Assembly (NCBI GenBank): GCA_902496295.1
Contig: CABVAF010000011.1
Span: forward strand, 1-26,235
Origin: an uncultured Clostridium sp.
GTDB taxonomy: Bacteria > Bacillota > Clostridia > TANB77 > CAG-508
Reading direction: 5' to 3'
Length of the DNA: 26,235 bases
Both the position numbers and the translations under genes were made by a program. Of this stretch, positions 6,765 through 15,616 are shown piece after piece. Numbering within the stretch: position 1 is the first letter of the stretch; the number at the start of each line of letters is the position of its first letter. The notes under the pieces are model-generated. The model ran no database searches, was not told the DNA's origin, and saw nothing but the letters and a program-made list of their open reading frames with translations.

Positions 6765-7454
6765 ATGGAAGATATTCAATTAATAGAAGTTTTATGGAAT
6801 TACATGAAAATGAATAATATACTTAAGAAAGCTGACTGTATTATAGGATTAGGAACAGTAGACACTAATGTAGCGAATGTGGCATCAGATTTATATTTAA
6901 AAGGTTATGCTAGAAAAATAATATTTTCAGGAGGTTTAGGAAAAGTTACATATAAGCTATGGAATGAAACCGAAGCAGAAAAATTTGCACAAATTGCAAT
7001 AGCAAATGGAGTTCCGAAAGAAGATATATATTTAGAAAAAGAGTCAACAAATACAGGGGATAATTTTAGGTTTTCAAAAAAGCTAATCGAGAAAGAAAAA
7101 TTAGATATAAAATCATGCATAATTGTTTGCAAGCCATATAGCGAAAAGAGAACATACGCAGCATTGAAAAAGATTATGCCTGAATATGAAGCAATAATTT
7201 ACTCAGAAGATGTTAGTTGTGAAGAGTACTACAAACGAAACGGAAATGAATGGGTAAATATTTTAGTTGGAGATGTGCAACGTATGAAGTTATTTTATGA
7301 AAAAGGTTGGCAAATTAAAATGGATATTCCACAAGAGGTATGGGATGCTTATGAAACATTAGTAAAAAGAGGATATAATAAATTTGTATTAAAAGACAAT
7401 AAAGATGAGGGAGCTAAAGCAGATATTGAAACAAAATTAAATAAAGTATTATAG
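6765..7454 (+). CDS. YdcF/DUF218 family protein
   Basis: 229 aa. DUF218 hallmarks: DCIIGLG (24-30), the IIFSGG strand (52-57), a conserved glutamate in NETEAE, and EKESTNTGDN (91-100), which matches the ES..T..N motif of YdcF/ElyC/SanA proteins. E. coli YdcF binds S-adenosylmethionine; SanA and ElyC relate to envelope integrity. This copy lacks a transmembrane segment, so it resembles the soluble YdcF type. The biochemical role is not established. AAGGAG precedes the ATG. It is the last gene of the run, with a terminator 50 bp downstream. Confidence 0.82.
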   Translation: MEDIQLIEVLWNYMKMNNILKKADCIIGLGTVDTNVANVASDLYLKGYARKIIFSGGLGKVTYKLWNETEAEKFAQIAIANGVPKEDIYLEKESTNTGDNFRFSKKLIEKEKLDIKSCIIVCKPYSEKRTYAALKKIMPEYEAIIYSEDVSCEEYYKRNGNEWVNILVGDVQRMKLFYEKGWQIKMDIPQEVWDAYETLVKRGYNKFVLKDNKDEGAKADIETKLNKVL

Positions 7455-7500
7455 ATAAAAAGTAGAAATTTATGTTAAAAGTATGTATAATAATTTTAAG

Positions 7501-7532
7501 AAGATAAGTTTAAAATAAGCTTGTCTTTTTTT
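7501..7532 (+). terminator. Intrinsic terminator after the YdcF-like gene
   Basis: An 11-bp stem (7501-7511 with 7517-7527, two T.G wobbles), loop AAAAT, then a T tract. The last Ts overlap the -35 of the next promoter. Confidence 0.85.
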
Positions 7533-7559
7533 GTCGATAATGGTATTATTATATATACA
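7531..7559 (+). promoter_or_regulatory. Predicted promoter for the polysaccharide deacetylase gene
   Basis: TTGTCG (7531-7536), a 17-bp spacer and TATACA (7554-7559), 22 bp before the ATG at 7582. It abuts the upstream terminator. Confidence 0.6.
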
Positions 7560-7581
7560 GAAATAATAAGGAGAGGGGAAA

Positions 7582-8733
7582 ATGAAACACCTAAATAAGC
7601 TGAAAGTTACGATAGCAATTGGTATAGTATTACTTATAATAATTGCAATTGTATTTATTATTTTTATTTGCAATAATAATACGTATTTTTCAAAAGAAAC
7701 TAGTACAGGTACTTTATCTACAAAGTATGATGGAAGTAGTGATACAGAAGGAAATAATACAAATAATAATAAAGAAATTATTGTAATAGATAATGATAAA
7801 AACAATGAAAATACTGAAAATACTGTAAGCGAAGAAAAAGTGGAAAATAAAGAAAATGAAATTTTTACCGATGTTAACGAAACTGTATATGCAATAGCAT
7901 CTGTAAATATTAGAGATAAAGATAGTAAATATGCAAATAAAATAGGTTTACTAAATTATGGGGATAGCATAAAACGTATAGGAATAGGAAAAAATGGATG
8001 GAGTAAAGTTGATTATAATAAAAAAATTGCATATATAAGTTCCGAATATTTAAGTAAAGATAAACCAAAACCAATAGAACATCATGATGTAGAAATTGAA
8101 GTAAGTGGAGACAGAAAGATAGATCCTAAAAAACCAATGGTAGCGCTAACTTTTGATGATGGACCAAATCCAAGTGCGACACCTAGAATTCTAGATACTC
8201 TAGAGAAATATAAAGCAGTAGCTACATTTTTTGACTTGGGTACATGTATGAGAGCATATCCTAACATAACAAAAAGAGAGAAGGCAATAGGTTGTGAAAT
8301 AGGTTCACATACATATTCTCATAAAAATTTAAATAACTTGTCGGAAAAAGAAATACAAGACGACATAAATGCGGCTGTATCAATATATGAGAACACATTA
8401 GGAGAAAAATTAAAATTGGTTAGACCACCATATGGTAATGCAAATGGAAAAGTAAAAGCAACATTAGATTATGCACTAATTAACTGGGATGTAGATACAT
8501 TAGACTGGAAAACAAAAAATGTAGATAGTATTTTAAAAGAAATAAGAAGCTATAAAAGCTTGGATGGAAGAGTAATTTTAATGCATTCTATATATAATTC
8601 TACTGCAGATGCTGTTGAAATATTAGTTCCAGAACTAATAAAAAAAGGTTACCAATTGGTTACAGTATCTGAAATGGCAAAATATAAAGGTTATAAGTTA
8701 CAAACAGGAAATATTTATTATAATTTTAGATAA
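7582..8733 (+). CDS. Membrane-anchored SH3 / polysaccharide deacetylase (PgdA-like)
   Basis: 383 aa. Layout: a transmembrane anchor (9-29) with the rest outside the cell; an Asn/Glu-rich linker (about 35-95); a bacterial SH3 domain (about 100-157) expected to bind cell wall; and a NodB deacetylase domain (about 185-370). All catalytic motifs are present: TFDDGP (190-195), H243 and H247 in HTYSH, RPPYG (281-285), DVDTLDW (303-309) and LMH with H335. The likely reaction is removal of N-acetyl groups from peptidoglycan GlcNAc, which gives lysozyme resistance in relatives; MurNAc deacetylation (PdaA, cortex) cannot be excluded. It has its own promoter and terminator, so it is probably monocistronic. 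Confidence 0.9.
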   Translation: MKHLNKLKVTIAIGIVLLIIIAIVFIIFICNNNTYFSKETSTGTLSTKYDGSSDTEGNNTNNNKEIIVIDNDKNNENTENTVSEEKVENKENEIFTDVNETVYAIASVNIRDKDSKYANKIGLLNYGDSIKRIGIGKNGWSKVDYNKKIAYISSEYLSKDKPKPIEHHDVEIEVSGDRKIDPKKPMVALTFDDGPNPSATPRILDTLEKYKAVATFFDLGTCMRAYPNITKREKAIGCEIGSHTYSHKNLNNLSEKEIQDDINAAVSIYENTLGEKLKLVRPPYGNANGKVKATLDYALINWDVDTLDWKTKNVDSILKEIRSYKSLDGRVILMHSIYNSTADAVEILVPELIKKGYQLVTVSEMAKYKGYKLQTGNIYYNFR

Positions 8734-8740
8734 AAATAAA

Positions 8741-8806
8741 AAAACAGTTCTTAAAACTGAACTATACCCCAAAAAGTAGAGTTCAAAAACAAAAGGACTG
8801 TTTTTT
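8741..8806. terminator. Two-tier bidirectional terminator between converging genes
   Basis: An outer 12-bp stem (8741-8752 with 8793-8804, one G.T) flanked by A on the left and T on the right can stop transcription from both directions, serving the deacetylase (plus) and DUF2752 (minus) genes. An inner hairpin (8758-8763 with 8780-8785) encloses ACCCCAAAAAGT, which resembles the terminal repeat of many IS3-family elements. Confidence 0.8.
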
Positions 8807-8837
8807 AATAAGATAAATACGATATAGATAAGCAATT

Positions 8838-9200
8838 CTACTTAGTAAATATATTCCAAATGAAACTTAGTATTAATAAAATTATTATAATATACCAATA
8901 TTTACCTAAAAAATTAAGGATTTTAGGAATATAATTAAATTTATTTTGAAATATTTCAATTATTAATATTAAAATAGAAATTATAATAAATAAAAATAAA
9001 GGAATACTCAAAATATTTAAGAAAAAAGCATCAAAAAATCTAAATTGCAATATACTAATAAAAGCCCTTGTCATACCACAAGCAGGACAAGAAATACCAG
9101 TAACATATTTAAAAATACATGTTACTGGCACATTCATTACAAATATAAGAAATAAAATTAAAATAAATAATATTAAAAAATTTTTTGTCCTATTTTTCAT
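8838..9200 (-). CDS. DUF2752 membrane protein
   Basis: 120 aa. An N-terminal transmembrane helix (about 8-28), then CPACGMTRA (38-46), the defining CPxCGxTR motif of DUF2752, then two more hydrophobic helices (about 55-82 and 98-116). The paired cysteines could bind metal or act in redox; function is unknown. It lies 19 bp downstream of the TM2-domain gene on the same strand and is probably cotranscribed with it; TM2 and DUF2752 genes are often neighbours. The ribosome site is weak. Confidence 0.85.
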   Translation of the reverse strand: MKNRTKNFLILFILILFLIFVMNVPVTCIFKYVTGISCPACGMTRAFISILQFRFFDAFFLNILSIPLFLFIIISILILIIEIFQNKFNYIPKILNFLGKYWYIIIILLILSFIWNIFTK

Positions 9201-9219
9201 AATAAATCCAAAATTGATA

Positions 9220-9660
9220 TTAGTCTTTTAAAGGAATACCTTTACCGTCTACATTTATGCTTCCAGTAAGAATTAAAATTCCTTCTACTAATCCCCAGAT
9301 ACTAGAAACAAATGCTCCAAAACCGCATGTTAATAATGTAATTAATAATTGAGCTATAGCTTTTCCAGTATAACCTAGATAAAAGTTATGAACACCAAAA
9401 CTTCCTAAGAATATACCTAATAATCCAGCTGCAATTTTAGATTTAGCTTGAGGGTTTGTGTTATAATTTGGATTATAGTTAGGATTACCGTTAAAATTTT
9501 GACCATTATTGTAATTTGCATTGTTATTATAACCTTGATTCATATTGTTTGGTTGAGCATTATTTGCTCCTTGGTTATCTCCCATTCCTACTTTTGATTT
9601 GCATTCTTCACAAAGCTCTTGACCATCGTCTATTGGTTTTCCACATTGTTTACAAAACAT
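9220..9660 (-). CDS. Zinc-ribbon TM2-domain membrane protein
   Basis: 146 aa from the ATG at 9660, preferred over an in-frame ATG ten codons upstream because AAGGAGG lies 6-7 nt before it and the protein then begins with the zinc ribbon (MFCKQCG; C3, C6, C17, C20). A Gly/Asn/Gln/Tyr-rich low-complexity linker spans about 25-72. The TM2 domain follows (about 73-135), with FGVHNFYLG and two membrane helices. Function is not established; TM2 proteins with N-terminal zinc ribbons are common in Firmicutes. First gene of a two-gene minus-strand operon with DUF2752. Confidence 0.88.
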   Translation of the reverse strand: MFCKQCGKPIDDGQELCEECKSKVGMGDNQGANNAQPNNMNQGYNNNANYNNGQNFNGNPNYNPNYNTNPQAKSKIAAGLLGIFLGSFGVHNFYLGYTGKAIAQLLITLLTCGFGAFVSSIWGLVEGILILTGSINVDGKGIPLKD

Positions 9661-9691
9661 AAAAAATCCTCCTTTTAATTCATATAACATA

Positions 9692-9719
9692 ATTATACAA
9701 TATTCTACATTTTTTGCAA
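9692..9719 (-). promoter_or_regulatory. Predicted promoter for the TM2-DUF2752 operon
   Basis: On the minus strand, TTGCAA (9714-9719), a 16-bp spacer and TATAAT (9692-9697), 31 bp upstream of the TM2 start codon. Confidence 0.6.
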
Positions 9720-9747
9720 GCTTTTTATTTAATATTTTACTTACATC

Positions 9748-9776
9748 TTGTAATATTTATTCAAAAATGATAAAAT
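9748..9776 (+). promoter_or_regulatory. Predicted promoter for murB-yvcK-debranching enzyme
   Basis: TTGTAA (9748-9753), a 17-bp spacer and TAAAAT (9771-9776), about 50 bp before the murB ATG. It is divergent from the TM2 operon promoter. Confidence 0.5.
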
Positions 9777-9826
9777 TTATTAATGTAAAGGAAAATGTTT
9801 CATATAATTCTGGTAGGAGGTAAGAG

Positions 9827-10753
9827 ATGGAATTAACAAGAATAAAAGAAATTTTAAAAGAAAAATTACCACTTACTAATGTAAAATATGAGGAACAAAT
9901 GAAATTACATACTTCTTTTAAAGTAGGAGGAGTAGCAGATATATTTATTATTGCTAATACAATAAACGAAGTAAAAGAGGTATTAAAGATTTCGAAAGAA
10001 AATAATACACCATTAAAAGTAATAGGGAATGGTAGTAATCTACTAGTCAAAGATAGCGGATTTAGAGGAATAATTTTAAAAATAAATTTGCAAGAAATAA
10101 GTATTACACAAAATGAAGAAAACAAAAATGAATGTATAGTAAAAGTTCAAGCAGGTATGCCTCTTGGAAAATTAGCACAAATACTTTGTAATAATGAAAT
10201 TGGTGGATTTGAATTTGCATCTGGAATTCCGGGAACTATAGGTGGAGCAATAAAAATGAATGCTGGTGCTTATGGATATGAATTTAAAGACATAATACAA
10301 GATGTAACATATTTAAATTCAGAAAATGAAATTATTAAAGTTCAAAATGACGAATGTAACTTTTCATATAGGCATAGTTTTTTTTCGAGTAATAACTATA
10401 CTATATTAGAATGTACTTTGAATTTGTATAAAGACAGAAAAGAAAACATAAAACAAAGATTAGAAGAAAACTTACAAAAGAGAAAAGAAAAACAACCAAT
10501 AGAGTACCCTAGTGCTGGTAGTACATTTAAAAGAGGAGAGGATTATATTACAGCAAAATTAATAGACGAGTGTGGTTTAAAAGGATATACAATAGGAGGA
10601 GCTCAAATTTCAGAGAAACATGCAGGTTTTATTATAAATAAAAATAATGCTACAGCAGAAGAAATTATAAAATTAATAGAATATACTAAAGAAGTTGTAT
10701 ACGAAAAAACAGGAAAAAAAATAGAGTTAGAAATAGAAATAATAGGAGAATAA
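9827..10753 (+). CDS. murB: UDP-N-acetylenolpyruvoylglucosamine reductase
   Basis: 308 aa, normal for Firmicutes MurB. It reduces UDP-GlcNAc-enolpyruvate to UDP-MurNAc with NADPH and FAD, the second committed step of peptidoglycan precursor synthesis, in the cytoplasm. FAD-binding motifs: HTSFKVGG (28-35), IGNGSNLLV (66-74), ASGIPGTIGGAI (131-142) and NAGAYG (145-150). Catalytic residues: R182 in SYRHS, S232 in AGSTFKRG and a glutamate at about 302 near the C-terminus. AGGAGG precedes the ATG. It is followed after 27 bp by yvcK; murB-yvcK neighbourhoods are common in Firmicutes, linking wall synthesis with its control. Confidence 0.97.
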   Translation: MELTRIKEILKEKLPLTNVKYEEQMKLHTSFKVGGVADIFIIANTINEVKEVLKISKENNTPLKVIGNGSNLLVKDSGFRGIILKINLQEISITQNEENKNECIVKVQAGMPLGKLAQILCNNEIGGFEFASGIPGTIGGAIKMNAGAYGYEFKDIIQDVTYLNSENEIIKVQNDECNFSYRHSFFSSNNYTILECTLNLYKDRKENIKQRLEENLQKRKEKQPIEYPSAGSTFKRGEDYITAKLIDECGLKGYTIGGAQISEKHAGFIINKNNATAEEIIKLIEYTKEVVYEKTGKKIELEIEIIGE

Positions 10754-10780
10754 GCATAAAAAATAAAGGAAGGAATAGAA

Positions 10781-12364
10781 ATGAAGGGATTTTTTAGATG
10801 GTTTAAATCTAGTACAAAAATGAAAAGATGGATTATACTGTTAATGGTAGGTATAGTTTTAGCTTGTTATGGAATGGCAAGAATATTAGTAGCTAAAACA
10901 TTTGATTTTAAAGAAATTGCAATAATAATAGGAATATTTGTAGTTGGATTTGTATGTGTAATTTTGGGAATAATTCATATGCAAAAAAGAACTTTAGAAT
11001 TGCTAGTACAAGAATCAGACAGTAGAGAATTAGACAATAAATCAAAAGTAAGTTCTTTAATCTTTAACAAAAAAGTATATAATCAAGGACCAAAAATAGT
11101 TGCTATAGGTGGAGGAAGCGGATTAAATTCTGTTTTAAGAGGCTTAAAAAATTATACCGATAATATAACTGCAATTGTTACAATATCAGATTATGGAGAA
11201 AAGAAAACAGACTCAAGAAGAGAATTAGATGCATTACCTTTAAATGATATAAAAGAGAGTTTAGTAGCATTAGCAGAAAATGAAGAAGACATGGAAAAAC
11301 TATTAAATCTACAATTTAAAGAGCAAAGACTAAACTCTTTAAATTTTGGAGATATATATTTAAAGGCAATGAAAGATGTTTATGGAGACTTTACACAATC
11401 AATAGAAAAGACAAATAAAATTTTACACATTACAGGAAAAGTTTTGCCTGTAACGCTAGAGCCAATTACAATTTGTGCAGAATTAGAAGATGGAACTGTA
11501 ATAGAAAGTAAAGAAAAAATACCAGAAATGGTAAATGAAAAGGTTAGCAAAATAAATAGAATATATATAAATCCAACAAATTGTAAGCCAGCACCTGGAG
11601 TATTAGAAGCTATATCAGAAGCAGACGCAATTGTAATAGGACCTGGAAGCTTATATACAAATGTTATTCCAAACTTGTTAGTAAAAGGTGTATCAAAAGC
11701 CATAAAAGAGAGCAAAGCATTTAAAATATATGTAAGTAATATTATGACAGAACAAGGTCAAACTGACAATTATACATTGTCAGACCATATAAAAATAATA
11801 AATGAACATGCTGGAAAGGGTGTTATAGACTATTGTATTTATGACACAGGAGAACTTACACCAGAATTTATACGTAAGTATAATATGAGAGGACAAGATT
11901 TAGTAGAAGTAGATGCACCAAAAGCAAAAGCAGAAGGTGTAAACTTAATGCAAAGAGAAATATCATATGTAAATGGAGAATTTATAAGACATAATCCAGA
12001 CGCAATTGCAGCATCAATTATTCAGCTAATTTGTGATGATTTAAAATTCAAGGATATGCAAAATGATACAAAATACATGTTGTTAAATGATAGACTAAAA
12101 GATGCTAAGAAATCTTTAAAAGACAGTAAAAAGAAGAAACAAAAAGAAAATAAAAATAAGAAAGATAAAAATAAACAATCTAAAAAAGAAGAAAGTAAAT
12201 TCTTTAAAAAGTATAAAGATAGAATAGAGTCTATACAAGAAGCAGAAATGAAATTACAAGAAAAAGAGAATAAAACAGTTAATACTAGAAAAGCAAAAGA
12301 AGAGAAAAGTGATAAAGTAAAAAATACTAAATCTACTAATAAAACAACAACCAAGAAAAAATAG
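10781..12364 (+). CDS. yvcK: YvcK family protein, membrane-anchored, with Lys-rich tail
   Basis: 527 aa, much longer than B. subtilis YvcK (about 317 aa). Two N-terminal transmembrane helices (about 17-37 and 46-66) precede the CofD-like domain, which starts at KIVAIGGGSGL (105-115) and contains ADAIVIGPGSLYTNVIPNLL. Residues from about 440 onward are a Lys/Glu-rich, probably disordered tail. YvcK is needed for growth on gluconeogenic carbon and for peptidoglycan precursor allocation, and binds UDP-sugars in B. subtilis. Oddity: the loop after VTISD, normally DDGGSSGRLR, reads DYGEKKTDSRRE, and the usual GDIRN reads NDIKE, so ligand binding may differ. It lies between murB (27 bp) and the debranching enzyme (12 bp). 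Family call firm; retained function less so. Confidence 0.88.
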   Translation: MKGFFRWFKSSTKMKRWIILLMVGIVLACYGMARILVAKTFDFKEIAIIIGIFVVGFVCVILGIIHMQKRTLELLVQESDSRELDNKSKVSSLIFNKKVYNQGPKIVAIGGGSGLNSVLRGLKNYTDNITAIVTISDYGEKKTDSRRELDALPLNDIKESLVALAENEEDMEKLLNLQFKEQRLNSLNFGDIYLKAMKDVYGDFTQSIEKTNKILHITGKVLPVTLEPITICAELEDGTVIESKEKIPEMVNEKVSKINRIYINPTNCKPAPGVLEAISEADAIVIGPGSLYTNVIPNLLVKGVSKAIKESKAFKIYVSNIMTEQGQTDNYTLSDHIKIINEHAGKGVIDYCIYDTGELTPEFIRKYNMRGQDLVEVDAPKAKAEGVNLMQREISYVNGEFIRHNPDAIAASIIQLICDDLKFKDMQNDTKYMLLNDRLKDAKKSLKDSKKKKQKENKNKKDKNKQSKKEESKFFKKYKDRIESIQEAEMKLQEKENKTVNTRKAKEEKSDKVKNTKSTNKTTTKKK

Positions 12365-12376
12365 GGGGAAAAAAGA

Positions 12377-14416
12377 GTGAAATATACAAAAGATCAAATA
12401 AGTTTTGAAGATGGTTTAAAAAAAGAATGGCTTATAACAAATGGAATTGGAGGATATGCGAGTTCTTCTATCCTAGGAATAAATACAAGAAAATATCATG
12501 GACTTTTAGTTGCAGCGCTAACTCCACCAGCAAGAAGAAGCGTAATACTTTCTAAAGTAGATGAGGCAATTAGAATAAATGGAAAATATATACCAATATA
12601 TTCAAATATAGGTAAAGACTATATTACAAAAGGCTATAAATATTTAGATAGCTTCGAAAAAAGGTATATACCAATATTTACATATAAAGTAAAGGGTATT
12701 TTAATAAAGAAAATGATTTGTATGGAATATGGTAAAAATACTGTAACAATATTGTATATAGTAGAAAATATAGGATATCCAACAACATTAGTATTAACAC
12801 CAGTAATGAATTTTAGAGACTTTCATACTACTACATTTGATAAGACATTTGACTTACAAGAGCAAATTGAAAAAAATCAAGTTAAAGTTATAATAGATAA
12901 AAAGTCAGAGACACCAGTATATTTACATTGTTCAGATGGGACTTACATAAAGCACGATAATGATACTTTTAAGAATATGTATTACATAGAAGAAGAAAAA
13001 AGAGGACTAGATGCATTAGAAAATCTGGCTGTTCCTGGTAGATACGAGATTAATTTAGAACCAAATGAGCAAAAATGTATTACATTTACTTGTTCTTTAG
13101 AAGCAAATATTGAGGAAATAGATGCAAAAGAAATAATAAATAAAGAAATAAGTAGAATTTCTGGTCTTTTATATGAGTCAAACCTATTAGAAAATAAAAA
13201 CTTAAAAGGTAAAGAAGAACTTGCAAGAGATTATATAATTGCATCAGATAATTTTGTGGCATACAGACCAAGTTTTGCTTTATACACAATAATTGCAGGA
13301 TATCCTTGGTTTTTGGATTGGGGTAGAGATACACTAATTGCTTTTGAAGGAATGCTTTTGTTGTCGAAAAGATTTAAAGAAGCAAGAGAAGTGTTGTTAA
13401 CTTGTATTAGGGATACAAAATATGGATTAGTTCCAAATGGATACTCGGGATATGATAATAGACCTTTATATAATAGTGTAGATGCATCACTTTTACTTTT
13501 TGAGCAAGTGAAAAAATACCTAAGATATACAAATGATTATGAATTTGTAAAAGAAAGAATGTATAAAACACTAATAAAAATTATAGAAGCATATATTACA
13601 GGAATAGATGTAGATGGAAATAATATTCATTTAGATAGTGATGATTACTTATTATCTTCTGGTACTCCAAATATACAAAATACATGGATGGATGCAAAAG
13701 TTGGAGATTATGTTGTAACTCCTAGAAATGGAAAAGCTGTTGAGATAAATTGCTTGTGGTATAACGCATTAATGATAATGTCAAGTCTAACAGAACTTTA
13801 CAGTGACATAGATTTATCAAAAAAATATAAAGAGTATGCAGAAAAGTGCAGAGAAAGTTTTAATAGTAAGTTTTATAATAAAAATAAAAAGTCTTTATAT
13901 GATGTTTTAGGAGATGAGAGCGTAAGACCTAATCAATTATTTGCACTAAACCTTACATATCCAATAATGGACCTTACATCAAAAGAAGCAAATGAAGTAT
14001 TTAACACAGTAACTAAAAAACTTTTATTACCAAAGGGATTAAGAACATTAGCACCAGATGAAGAAAAATATATAGGAATATATAAAGGTGGAGTATATGA
14101 AAGAGATACAAGTTATCATCAGGGTATAACTTGGCCATGGTTACTTGGATTATACTTTGACGCTTTTGTAAATATGGTTAATGCAGAAAAAGATGAAAAG
14201 AAAAAAGCAAGACTTCAAAAAGCATATAATAAATTTATAACTGAAGTAGAAGAAATATTTGAAAATGAATTTTATTATAGTGACTGTGTTGTAGGTAGCC
14301 TAAGTGAACTATATGATTCAGAAGAGCCATATTTAGCAAAAGGTTCACCAGCACAAGCATGGAGCATAGCCGAAATATTTAGAATAATATTCCAAGGAAA
14401 AGATAAAATAAAGTAA
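12377..14416 (+). CDS. Glycogen debranching enzyme (amylo-alpha-1,6-glucosidase)
   Basis: 679 aa. The N-terminal domain has the family start GIGGYASSSILGINTRKYHGLLVA (22-45, given here as positions of the key GIGGY and RKYHGLL motifs), a beta-sandwich region. The C-terminal (alpha/alpha)6 barrel begins at about 285 and carries GYPWFLDWGRDT (308-319) with the conserved Asp, and later YHQGITWPW. It matches amylo-alpha-1,6-glucosidases (GDE family, GH133-like), which hydrolyse alpha-1,6 branch residues of glycogen, in the cytoplasm. No glycogen synthase genes lie in the window. The GTG start follows GGGGG; the gene is 12 bp after yvcK. The 97 bp after it hold a weak 5-bp hairpin (GCCTA/TAGGC) without a T tract. 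Confidence 0.93.
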   Translation: MKYTKDQISFEDGLKKEWLITNGIGGYASSSILGINTRKYHGLLVAALTPPARRSVILSKVDEAIRINGKYIPIYSNIGKDYITKGYKYLDSFEKRYIPIFTYKVKGILIKKMICMEYGKNTVTILYIVENIGYPTTLVLTPVMNFRDFHTTTFDKTFDLQEQIEKNQVKVIIDKKSETPVYLHCSDGTYIKHDNDTFKNMYYIEEEKRGLDALENLAVPGRYEINLEPNEQKCITFTCSLEANIEEIDAKEIINKEISRISGLLYESNLLENKNLKGKEELARDYIIASDNFVAYRPSFALYTIIAGYPWFLDWGRDTLIAFEGMLLLSKRFKEAREVLLTCIRDTKYGLVPNGYSGYDNRPLYNSVDASLLLFEQVKKYLRYTNDYEFVKERMYKTLIKIIEAYITGIDVDGNNIHLDSDDYLLSSGTPNIQNTWMDAKVGDYVVTPRNGKAVEINCLWYNALMIMSSLTELYSDIDLSKKYKEYAEKCRESFNSKFYNKNKKSLYDVLGDESVRPNQLFALNLTYPIMDLTSKEANEVFNTVTKKLLLPKGLRTLAPDEEKYIGIYKGGVYERDTSYHQGITWPWLLGLYFDAFVNMVNAEKDEKKKARLQKAYNKFITEVEEIFENEFYYSDCVVGSLSELYDSEEPYLAKGSPAQAWSIAEIFRIIFQGKDKIK

Positions 14417-14513
14417 TTAGCAAATTATAATTATTAGTATATTAATAAAGCTTAACACTATGCAAAAGCCTAAAATAATTATAGGCAACAAAATATATTG
14501 AAAAGAGGAAAAA

Positions 14514-15555
14514 ATGTCAGTACATTTATTTTATGGAGAAGAAGAATATTTCTTAGAAAATAAAGTAAAAAAAATAAAAAAGGAATTTGGAGAATTAATA
14601 AAAGGAATAAACTATATTTCTTTAGACGAAACCAACATTAATTCTCTTATTTCTGATTTAGAAACACCAGCATTTGGTTATGACAAAAAGCTTATTGTAG
14701 CAAAAGATACAGGACTTTTTAGAAAAGAAAAAAGAGGTAGTAAAAAGACTGTAGCAAAAGATACTGACGAAAATAACAGTAAAAAGAAAGGAAAAAAGCG
14801 GCTTAGGAGAAAACAGCAAAACATTATCAGAAAAAATAGAGGATTATATAAAAGAAAATATTAATTCTATAAACAGCTCTGTAGAATTAATATTTATAGA
14901 AAAAGAGCCAGATAAAAACTCATTATATGAAACAATAAATAAATTTGGAGAAGTAACTAATTTCGAACTTTTAAAATTACCACAACTAATTAGCAATATT
15001 CAAAAAATTTCACTAGCATACAAAGTAGAAATAGACGAAAACACAGCAAGATACCTAGTAGAATGCTGTGGAAGTGGAATGCAAGAATTAATAAATGAAT
15101 TAAGAAAAGTTATAGAGTATGCAGGCGCTGGAGGAAAAATTACAAAGGAAAATATAGATACATTATGTATTAAACAAATTCAAGCTATAATTTTTGATTT
15201 AACAGATTGCCTAGGTGCAAAAAATGTTGAAAATGCATTAGAAATATTAAAAAAATTAGAATATAACAAAGAACCTGTACAAAAAATTTTAATAACACTA
15301 TATAATCACTTTAAAAAGTTATATATAGTAAAAATATCTAATGAATATAAAACTAATTTAGCCGAAAGTATGAATTTAAAACCAAACCAGATGTTTTTAA
15401 CAAGAAAGTACTCAGAACAAGCTAGATTTTTTACAAAAGAAGAATTAAGAAAGATAATGGAAGAATTAATAAATTTAGATTCAGGATATAAGCAAGGACT
15501 AATAGATTTAGACATTGGACTGGATTCTATTCTTTGTAGGTATTGTTCAAGATAA
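14514..15555 (+). pseudogene. holA: DNA polymerase III subunit delta, frameshifted as given
   Basis: The N-terminal part (14514 to about 14797) encodes HLFYGEEEYFLENKV and the following P-loop-like domain of the clamp-loader delta subunit. The C-terminal part is in another frame and ends at 15555 (SGMQELINELRKV from about 15073, then LYNHFKKLY). Between them, the frame with codons starting at 14797 reads an uninterrupted KSGLGENSKTLSEKIEDYIKE continuation, so only one +1 event separates the halves. The likely spot is the A-rich stretch 14781-14797, best the A6 run at 14792-14797; removing one A restores a full protein of about 347 codons, normal for HolA. Delta opens the beta clamp during loading and is essential, so an assembly or sequencing error or slippage is likelier than true loss. 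GAGG precedes the ATG. Confidence 0.88.
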
Positions 15556-15616
15556 TATTTTTTTAAAGTAATATTATTTTGAATAAAGATAAATTCTTTA
15601 TGGATGGTGATTTAGT

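Noticed and set aside
7470..7805. 111-codon minus-strand frame over the deacetylase promoter and N-terminus
   Set aside because: Antisense to a transmembrane-coding stretch, with no ribosome site; a shadow frame.
9661..9690. Upstream in-frame start for the TM2 protein
   Set aside because: The ten extra codons contain the AAGGAGG site that serves the ATG at 9660.
14790..14806. A AAA AAG slippery heptamer in holA, like the dnaX frameshift site
   Set aside because: A -1 shift there meets TAG at 14804. Joining the two holA halves needs +1, so this motif cannot explain it.
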